Source: an uncultured Verrucomicrobiota bacterium
GTDB taxonomy: Bacteria > Verrucomicrobiota > Kiritimatiellia > CAIVKH01
Length of the DNA stretch: 64,000 nucleotides
Reading direction: 5' to 3'
Assembly (NCBI GenBank): GCA_937872895.1
Contig: CALMUP010000038.1
Location: 88,823-152,822, forward strand
Shown piece by piece: positions 46,454 through 54,500 of the stretch. Below the pieces are notes generated by a model. The model was not told the DNA's origin. It searched no databases and saw only the letters and a program-made list of their open reading frames with translations. The translations under genes and the position numbers were made by a program. Position 1 is the stretch's first letter. Each line of letters starts with the position of its first letter.

Positions 46454-47013
46454 GGCGGCTCCTCGTCATTCATTCCCCCTTTCACCACCCGGCCGAGGCG
46501 GAGCAGGCGCGAGCTGATCGACAGCCCGGCCTGTTCAGCCGCCTCCTGGTTGATGGCGAAACGAATCTTTCCATCCACGGTAAAGAAGTTGATTGCCGCC
46601 CCGAGGCGCGCTCCCGCCTTGAGGTCGGTCACGACCAGTACCGGTACTCCGGCAAGTTCCTTGAGGTAATTGGCCAGCACCGCTCGATCAGGGCTGTTGA
46701 TGAAAACGATGTGACAGCGCCGGGCCTCCTCGGGTGAGGTGATGGGAATCACCTGGCAGGGACGGTGTTCCGGGGCCACGGCGGCAAACTCGGTATCGAT
46801 CGCCGCGCGGTAGGGTTCGTACGAAACGATGCCAATGGTGATCGTTCCGGTTGGAGCCGTAGCCGGCCAGGTGACGAACTCCGCGAAGCGGCACAGGTAG
46901 GCGGTCTTTAGGCGGTATTCATCCGCGCGGTTGGCATGGACCTCCGCGGCCAGCAACTGGCCGAGGGCCAGCGCCAACGGAATACATGCTCGAATGACCC
47001 GGCGAATATCCAT
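46450..47013 (-). CDS. YfiR-family periplasmic protein (DUF4154)
   Basis: A 187-residue exported protein with signal peptide (ACIPLALALGQLLAAEVHA). YfiR landmarks are EYRLKTAYLCRFAEFVTWP, ITIGIVSYEP, RRCHIVFIN, VLVVTDLKAGARLGAAINFFTVDGKIRFAIN and LSISSRLLRLGRVV. In other bacteria YfiR-type proteins bind and restrain a membrane signalling partner; here that partner is most simply the kinase encoded next. The operon reads receptor, yfiR-like, kinase, receiver. Confidence 0.9.
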   Translation of the reverse strand: MDIRRVIRACIPLALALGQLLAAEVHANRADEYRLKTAYLCRFAEFVTWPATAPTGTITIGIVSYEPYRAAIDTEFAAVAPEHRPCQVIPITSPEEARRCHIVFINSPDRAVLANYLKELAGVPVLVVTDLKAGARLGAAINFFTVDGKIRFAINQEAAEQAGLSISSRLLRLGRVVKGGMNDEEPP

Positions 47014-47100
47014 GCTGCCTGCTCACGAACGACACGCCAACCGGACGCCGCTGCCGGGCGGCATCGGATCACCGCCGTCCTGACCTCCCGGACGGCGGAA

Positions 47101-49101
47101 TCAGAAGAACCAGGTCGCCTTCGCGTACACGCTGCGTTCCACTTCCGGTTCGATGCCGTTGTAAAAGGCCGCCCGGAATTCCGCGTGGCGGTTGTCGATC
47201 AGGTTCTGTCCGACCACGGCCAGTTCGAGGTCCTTGCGGGCCATCCAGCCGATCCGCGCGTCGGCCGTCCAGTACGACGGCACATCGAGCGCGGACAGGT
47301 CGTCGATGTACCGCACCCAAACGTCGAACTCGACGGTTCGCGTCACCTGGAACATGGAGCGCAGCGACACCTGGTGCTCGGGCGTCTTGCCCTCGTTGAG
47401 CAACGCCACCGTGTCGCGCCCGCCGTCGGTGTTGCGCAGGTCGAGTTGGGCCAGGCTGTAGGCGGTCTGGAAGGACAGCCAGTCGGTGGCGATCCAGTTC
47501 GCCGAGACCTCGCCGCCGTAGGATTCGCCCTCGTTCTTGTTGTCGGCGACCAGCGGGCGCACGATCTGGCCGGTGGCCGGGTTGACGACGTCCTTGCCTG
47601 GCTCGGCCGAGACGAGCTTGTCGTAGTCGTAGTAGAAGAGGGCGAGTTCAAGGGTCAGCGTCTCGATCGGGATGGCCCGGTAACCGGTCTCGTAGGCGAT
47701 CAGTTCCTCGGAGACCTGGTCATCGTCGCCGACGATGGTCACAAAGACGGGCTTGCCGTTTTCGACATCGATGTCGAGCAGGTAGCTGCCTTCGTATTCG
47801 ACGCGGGTGGGGATGCGCACCGCGCGGGCGACCGAGGCCCACACGCTCTGGTTCTCGGTAAGCTTGTACAGCACCCGCGCGTCCGGCTGTACCTCCCAGT
47901 CGGTGAACTCATGGTGCTCGAATTTCGACCCGACGGTCAGGGTCATCCGGTCGTCGAGCAGCGAGATGTTGTCCTGCACGAACAGACTGTAGAGGTGGAG
48001 GTCGCGGTCCTCGGGATCGAAGGTGACGAAGCGGCCGCTCTCGTTGTTCTCGCGGGCGAAGCGGTAACCCGCGCCGTACACGAACTGCTGGTTGTCGGTC
48101 AGGGCGAACTCGTGCTGCGCATCGACGTCGAAGGTGTGGCGTTGTTCCTTGAATGCCGGCAGCACGTCGCGGTCGCTGTAGTCGTAGTAGGATTTCAAGC
48201 GCAACGTGGAGGTGTCGGTGAACACATGGTCCCACGACCCGATCAGGTTTGCACCCACATTGTCGGCATCCTGGTATTGGATGGAATCGGATCCTGGCGG
48301 GGCGCTGGCGGGACGGGCCGCGATCTGCGGCTTGCTGTTGTAGGCATCACCCTGGAGGGTCCACGTATCCCACGCGGTCGGTTCGCTGTCGATACGGAAG
48401 CCGCCCTGCACTTTATCCCATCCGGCATCGATGTCGTTTCCGTCCTGGTCCACAAACCCGTCGCGTTCAAAGGCCATGACGTACGCCCGGTAGAAGGTGT
48501 TCTCGTTGATCTGGCCACCATACCGCGCCCGGCCGAACGCCTGCTCGATGGTGCCGCCGCCCAAGGTCACGGCTCCGCCCTGGGTGTCCTTGGCCGACTT
48601 GGTGATGATGTTGACCACCCCGTTCACCGCGTTCGCGCCCCAGGTCGAGGCCCCGGGTCCGCGCACGACCTCGATGCGGTCGATGTCCTCCAGCATCACA
48701 TCCTGCTGCTCCCAATTCACGCCCGAGAACAGCGGTGTGTACACGCTGCGGCCGTCGATCATGACCAGCAGGTGTTTCGCGTATTGGCCGTGGAACCCGC
48801 GCATACTCACCGCCCAGCGGCTGACGTCGATGCGGGACACGGTCAGGCCGGGAGCCATGCGCAACGCGTCGGGGATCGAGGTCACGCCGCTGCGCCGGAT
48901 GTCCTCGCTGGTGATCACATACGCCGCCGCCGGGGTGTTCAGCAACTCCTCCGGCCGTTTCGACGGCGTGGTGATCTCCATCCGCATCAACTCCTCCAGC
49001 GTCGAATGATGCAACGGCGCCGCCGCCGGCTCCTCCGCGCCCGTCGACGTCACCAGTCCGGCCATCAGCAACCCGATCCCCACGATGTACTTCCCGTGCA
49101 T
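47101..49101 (-). CDS. TonB-dependent outer-membrane receptor
   Basis: A 666-residue outer-membrane receptor. Signal peptide MHGKYIVGIGLLMAGLVTSTGA; AAGGAG precedes the ATG at 49101. After processing: STLEELMRMEITTPSKRPEE, then the plug (AAYVITSEDIRRSGVTSIPD, RGFHGQYAKHLLVMIDGR, IDRIEVVRGPGASTWGANAV), then the 22-strand barrel ending in Phe (VYAKATWFF). The N-terminal pattern is that of receptors found beside YfiR-like proteins and kinases. The ligand is unknown (siderophore, cofactor or glycan). Confidence 0.92.
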   Translation of the reverse strand: MHGKYIVGIGLLMAGLVTSTGAEEPAAAPLHHSTLEELMRMEITTPSKRPEELLNTPAAAYVITSEDIRRSGVTSIPDALRMAPGLTVSRIDVSRWAVSMRGFHGQYAKHLLVMIDGRSVYTPLFSGVNWEQQDVMLEDIDRIEVVRGPGASTWGANAVNGVVNIITKSAKDTQGGAVTLGGGTIEQAFGRARYGGQINENTFYRAYVMAFERDGFVDQDGNDIDAGWDKVQGGFRIDSEPTAWDTWTLQGDAYNSKPQIAARPASAPPGSDSIQYQDADNVGANLIGSWDHVFTDTSTLRLKSYYDYSDRDVLPAFKEQRHTFDVDAQHEFALTDNQQFVYGAGYRFARENNESGRFVTFDPEDRDLHLYSLFVQDNISLLDDRMTLTVGSKFEHHEFTDWEVQPDARVLYKLTENQSVWASVARAVRIPTRVEYEGSYLLDIDVENGKPVFVTIVGDDDQVSEELIAYETGYRAIPIETLTLELALFYYDYDKLVSAEPGKDVVNPATGQIVRPLVADNKNEGESYGGEVSANWIATDWLSFQTAYSLAQLDLRNTDGGRDTVALLNEGKTPEHQVSLRSMFQVTRTVEFDVWVRYIDDLSALDVPSYWTADARIGWMARKDLELAVVGQNLIDNRHAEFRAAFYNGIEPEVERSVYAKATWFF

Positions 49102-49819
49102 GTGTGCTCTCCTTGGCGATACGACAGGAAGGCCATTCGCCCGCTCGCGCCGGCGTAACCCCGTGATGACCTCCCTCTCCATGTGCATCATGCTAAGGAA
49201 CATGCACCATGGAAACAAGCGAGACCGTCCTCGCGGTCCCGTCACACCTCAAAATCAGCGCGCGGCCGATGCACATCTAGGAAAATGACCTAGATTCGTT
49301 GCGTGCGGCCTCGGCTGGTGATGGTTTGGCGTGGCGCGATGGACACCGCGCCGCCGCGCGCGGGACGAGCGACCGCGAAGCGACGATGCGTGGATGATCC
49401 TTTCCTGCACGAGTCCGTCCATGCGGTGGACGATCCTCGCGCGATAACAGTTCCAGGTCTCACCGCAGCATGCATTTCAGCCGCGCCAGCGAGGGTGATT
49501 CATGCTTCCGATACCCTGTTGCGGAGCAGCACAGACAGAAACCCGTCACCGCGCCGGAATCCTCCGTGCGGAAAAATAGGGGAGCCCATCGGGGCGGTCG
49601 ATCCGTTGAGGAGCCAACGGTTTGATGGGACGCGACTAAGACGTCGGCGCCCATCTAATCCAAGCACAAAAAAAGAAGTGCGCAGAAGCGCGAAAAACAA
49701 AAAACGCTTGATCGGTGAATCGCTCTAATAAATCATTTCTTCGCGGCAAAGGGAGGTCGCACTGTTTCAAATCTCGCAACGTAGGGGGGAACCTGCGGGG
49801 CCAATCAAGGAGGCCTGAG
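49102..49819. other. Intergenic region between the TonB receptor and the Rhs island
   Basis: A 718-base gap in which no coding frame is convincing. A perfect inverted repeat lies at 49275-49295 (annotated separately). AT content rises from about 49660 to 49760, probably the promoter of the next gene. AAGGAGG at 49807-49813 is its ribosome-binding site. Confidence 0.5.
49275..49295. promoter_or_regulatory. Palindromic candidate operator upstream of the TonB receptor
   Basis: ATCTAGG (49275-49281) and CCTAGAT (49289-49295) are perfect 7-base arms around AAAATGA. It lies about 175 bases upstream of the receptor start. The form suits a dimeric repressor or activator site. Confidence 0.5.
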
Positions 49820-51565
49820 ATGACAAGGATGGGATGCATGATGGTGGTGTGGTTGGCGGCGGTTTCTACCGAGGCCATACCGAGCTGGATGGGCGTGTAT
49901 GGCTCGTACCAGCGGCACAACGGAGGAAACCCCGGCACGTTCACCGTGTTGATGAACCAGGACTATTCCGGGTTGCGCGCGGAAGTCGGGATCAAGGTCG
50001 GCTCGGGTGCGTGGTCGGTGGTTCCGATGACCCGCACCGGCGCGGTGAGCATCAACTCGATCTGGAGCTACACGCCGTCCGCGCCGTTCCCGGTCGGTGC
50101 GACCGTGCAGTACTTTTTCCACGGCTACGACACCGCCGGCGGACATATCTGGGATAGCCGCAACGGACAGAACTATGCGTTCACCGTACCCGGCCCGCTT
50201 CCGGTCCAGTGGCTCGGCAACGCCAGCCAATGGCCGCTCCACGGCAGCGTGAAGGCGGCCGATGACCTGTGGCTGAACGTCGAATCCTGGCCGCTCAACG
50301 CCGCCGTCTCCGCCACCGCCGTGTTCACCACGAACCGATGGATCACCTACCGCGCGATCGCTATGAACAAGGCTGGCGTGAAGGGTGCAAACGACTGGTG
50401 GAACCTGAACCTCGGCACCTTCCGCGGCGGAACGGTGATCGAGTACGCCTTTTCGTGCATCGACGCACAGGGAAAAATCCTGTGGGCGGTGAACGGCGGC
50501 ACGAACTACACGACCACCGTGAACCCGGGCCCGAGCGTGCAGTGGGTCGGCAACCAGGCACCATGGCCCACCGCCGGCAATGTCACCTCCGCCGATGACG
50601 TCTGGCTGAACGTCGAATCCTGGCCGCGCGGGTCCGCGGTGTCCGCCGACGTGCTCTACAGCGTGAACGGCGGCGTGTGGTTCAGCGAACCGATGCGCCT
50701 GGCCGGCCAACGCGGCAACAACGACTGGTGGCACCTGAACCTCGGCAAGTTCCCGCCCGGCAGCCGCATCCACTATGTCACGACCGCGACCGACCACAAC
50801 GGCGCGGTGAAGGTGGCGTCCTCCGGTCAACAAACCGCCGTGGTGAATGCATCCACGGCGGATACCGATGCCGATACGCTGCCCGACGACTGGGAACGTT
50901 TCTGGTTCGGCACGCTCGCGGCCCTTGCCGCCGGAAATCCCGAGGCCGATGGCGCACCGAACCTCCCGCTCTCGACCCACCTGGAGTACCTGCTCGGCAC
51001 CGAGCCGATCCACAGCAACGCCCTCGCCGCGATCGCCCTCGCCTGGTATCCGTCGCATCCGATCCAGCAAGGGTGGCTGCGGCTGTCCTATGCGCCCGAT
51101 GCGACCCGCACCCTCTCCGGCATCACCACCGGCACCCGCTTCCGCGTGCTCTCCCAGCCCGGTGCCGTCGTGCGCGAGGTCGGACCACCCGCCCGCAATA
51201 CCGCGACCGGCCGCTTCGAGACCAACCTCGCCGTGGCCGCGAACGCCACCAGCCTCGTCGTGTCGGTGATCGATGGCGCAGCCACCGACAACAACCGCGG
51301 CCTGTTCTGGACCATCCCGGTCAAGCCACTCACCGGGGGTCCGGTCGACTCGGATGGCGACGGACTCCCCGATGTCTGGGAGTTGCTGCACAACCTCGAC
51401 GTTCTCGATGCCGGCCTGGTCAGTCCCGCCCTCGGCCCGCACGGCGACCTCGATGCCGACGGCGTGACGAACCTCGACGAGTTCCGGCTCGGATGGCATC
51501 CGCGCCAGGCCAACCCGCCCCCAGCCATCTCCATCCTTTATCCGGCCCACCGCCAAACCCTCTAA
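49820..51565 (+). CDS. Secreted repeat protein with carbohydrate-binding-like modules, upstream of Rhs
   Basis: A 581-residue exported protein whose start is fixed by AAGGAGG. Three related ~105-residue beta modules follow the short signal peptide. The second and third are clearest, sharing VQWxGN, WPxxGxVxxADDxWLNVESWP and NDWWxLNLGxF, similar in style to CBM25/26-type starch-binding domains. A TSP3-like segment appears near 340 (DADTLPDDWERFWFG) and another at the end (DSDGDGLPDVWELL...DLDADGVTNLDEFR). It ends 21 bases before the Rhs gene, so the two are probably one operon. The function is unknown; adhesion to surface glycans is a reasonable guess. Confidence 0.7.
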   Translation: MTRMGCMMVVWLAAVSTEAIPSWMGVYGSYQRHNGGNPGTFTVLMNQDYSGLRAEVGIKVGSGAWSVVPMTRTGAVSINSIWSYTPSAPFPVGATVQYFFHGYDTAGGHIWDSRNGQNYAFTVPGPLPVQWLGNASQWPLHGSVKAADDLWLNVESWPLNAAVSATAVFTTNRWITYRAIAMNKAGVKGANDWWNLNLGTFRGGTVIEYAFSCIDAQGKILWAVNGGTNYTTTVNPGPSVQWVGNQAPWPTAGNVTSADDVWLNVESWPRGSAVSADVLYSVNGGVWFSEPMRLAGQRGNNDWWHLNLGKFPPGSRIHYVTTATDHNGAVKVASSGQQTAVVNASTADTDADTLPDDWERFWFGTLAALAAGNPEADGAPNLPLSTHLEYLLGTEPIHSNALAAIALAWYPSHPIQQGWLRLSYAPDATRTLSGITTGTRFRVLSQPGAVVREVGPPARNTATGRFETNLAVAANATSLVVSVIDGAATDNNRGLFWTIPVKPLTGGPVDSDGDGLPDVWELLHNLDVLDAGLVSPALGPHGDLDADGVTNLDEFRLGWHPRQANPPPAISILYPAHRQTL

Positions 51566-51586
51566 TCCCCTCGCGGAGTTCTTCCC

Positions 51587-54500
51587 ATGATCGCACCCCG
51601 ACACCTCGCCGTTCCCCTGCTCGCCACCTTGTGCGCCCTGTTCGTCCCGGCCGCCCCCGCCGCGGTCGGCCCCGGTTCGACCCCGGCCCCGGCTGCCATC
51701 CCGCCAGCCGATTTCGCCCCCCTCGCCGCCACCGTGCTGCGCGGTGGTGAAGCCCTGACCCCCGCCAACAACCACGGCGTCTTCGACCGTATCATCCTGC
51801 GCCCGCGCGAGCGGGTCGCCGTCACCTTGCGCGGCCACGGCCTCGCCCCCGGCGAAAGCGTCTTTGCCTACACCCTGCACGGCGGATGGATCGACGGCGA
51901 ACGCACCCGGCACCTGCGCGCCGACACCAACGGCGAGATCAACCTCGTCGTCGAAACCGGCGCATTCTACGGCAACTACCCGATCGTCATCCGCACCCGC
52001 GGCGGCGAACAGGTCCTGACCTTCTGGGTGCAGGACGAGAACGACCGCCTTCCCGGTGCCGCACCCCAGGAAGACGGCGGCGCACCCGGCTGTGGAAACC
52101 CACCGCAACCGGATCCCAATCCGTGCGATGGCCTCTCCGGGGCCGAACTCTGCGCCTGCTGCGAGGAAAATCCCGATGCATGTGGTGGTGGCTCCGGCGG
52201 CGGCTCGGGTGGGGGATCGGGTGGAGGCGGCAGCGGACCCGCTACCGCGTCCACCGGCTGCGGCGGCGCGGCCCCGGCGAACGGCATGAACCCGTTTAAT
52301 CCCAGCTCCGGCACGGTCAGCCGCGAAATCACCGACCTCGCCATGACCCACCTCGCCGGCCAGTTCCCGATGGGCATCGCCCGTACCCACATCAGCCGCC
52401 CCGATGAACTGCCCTCCGTGCTGCGCGACCTGCCCTTCGGCGACGGCGGCCACTGGCGGCATTCGTTCCAGTGGACCATGGGCCTCGTCGGCAAGAACAG
52501 CATCAGCAACGATGTGTTGCGCGTGATCTATCCCGATGGACGCCTCGGCAACTTCGAGCGCAAGAACCAGAACGATCCCTACCTGATCTTCGAACCGAGC
52601 ACCCACGAGCGCATGGAGGTGAACGGCACCAACTACTCGCTGATCATGCTCGACGGCACCCGCCACCAGTTCGAGGAGACCACACAGAACAGCCAACGCC
52701 TGTTCCGCGCCGTCCGCACCATCGACCGCTACAACAACGTGTACCAGTTCCACTACGCCAGCAACGCCCTCCAGCGCGTGGTCGCCCCGAATACCAACCA
52801 GTGGATCCATTTCGACTACGGCACGTTGCCCGGTTCGGTGCGCCCCGGTTTCGTCCGCTTCACCTACACGAACCACCAGGCCGTCGCCGTGGCTCTTAGC
52901 GGTTCGTTCAACGGCTGGGCCCTCGCCACCATGGGCCGCGCTACCGGCGGCGTGTGGACGATCGAGTGGCCGCTCGGCCGCGGCGTCCACGAGTACAAGT
53001 TCGTCGTGCACGACGGCGCGACCACCCGCTGGGTCGGCGATGACGAGAATCCGTACTGGACCGCGCCCGACACGAATGCCGTCGTGCTCGTCGATCCGTT
53101 CCCGGTTATCACCCGCATCCGCAGCAGCGACGGCCGCAACGTGGACTACCGCTACGCCGTGCTCCCCGGTGACCGCACCGTGCACGTCGCGTTGACCAAT
53201 GTCGTGTACGGCGACGGCACCGATGCCCGCTATACCTACTACAGCTACACCAACGAGACCCGCACCTGCCTGCTCAAGACCGCCGATGATCCGATGTACC
53301 GCGGACCCGGTCGCAGCATCGAATACCTCTACCAGACCAACCGCCTCTACGCCGGCCAGATCATGGAGGAACGCAGCCTCGATACCGGCGCACTCTACGC
53401 CCGCCTCGACATCAGCCTCGAGAATCCGCGCCTCCGCGTGGTCACCCGCGCCAACGGCGAGAAGCACAGCATCGCCTACACCGGCAACAGCGGTGGCCGA
53501 CCCCACACCTTCACCAATCCCGTCGGCCGCGTGCACCACAAGACCTACTACGGCGGCAACGGCATGACCGCCAGCCGCACCGACGACCTCGGCCGCACCA
53601 CCACCTACCAGCGCACCCCGCTGTTCGGCGCGGTGACCGTGGCGTCGAACTCCGTCAACGGGGTCGTCCGCTACACCTACACCGACGTGAACCGCCCGTT
53701 CCACCTCGCCTCGATCACCGACGAACAGGGCCGCGTGACCCGCCACACCCGCGATGCGAACCACCGCGTGACCCGCACCGACTACCCCGACGGCACTTTC
53801 GAGACCTTCACCTATGCCGCCAACGGCGCGCTCACCGCCCAGCAGTTCCGCGACGGCACCACCGAGTCGTACCAGTACAACGCCAAGGGCCTCCGCACCG
53901 CGACCACCCGAGCCTCCGGCCTCGTCGAAACCTTCAGCTACGACGCCCACGACCGTCTCGCCGTCCGCAGCAACAGCCTCGGCCAGGTCTGGACCACCAC
54001 CTACACCTGGCGCGGCCTCCCGCTCGTCCAGCGCCACCCCGACGGCACCACCGACCAGCACAGCTACAACCGCTACGGACAGGTGACCCAGACCATCAAC
54101 CGCATCGGTGCCCGCACCGTCTTCACTTACGATGCCCACGGCCACCTCGCCTCCACCCGCGACGCCCTCGGCCACACCCTCACCGTCAGCAACAACCTGC
54201 TCGGCCTCCCCGTGCAGACCACCCTGCCGTCCGGCCTGACCGTGCGCCGCACCTACGACGGCCTCGACCGCGTGCTCAGCGAAACCTGGTTGTCCGACAC
54301 CACCGCCGTGCGCAAATCCTACGGACCCCTCGGCCTGACCAGCCAGGTCAGCCGGGCCGGCGCGGTGCACGCCATGACCCGCGACCTCGACGGCCGCGTC
54401 ATCGCCGAACGCGATCCGCTCGGCCGCGTCACCACCTTCGCCTACGACACCGATGGCAACCGCATCTCCGTCACCAACCCCGACGGCGGCATCCTGCGCT

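Noticed and set aside
49303..49728. 141-codon open frame between the TonB receptor and the Rhs island
   Set aside because: Odd composition (Arg/Pro-rich, then Lys-rich end), no ribosome-binding site and no recognisable features.
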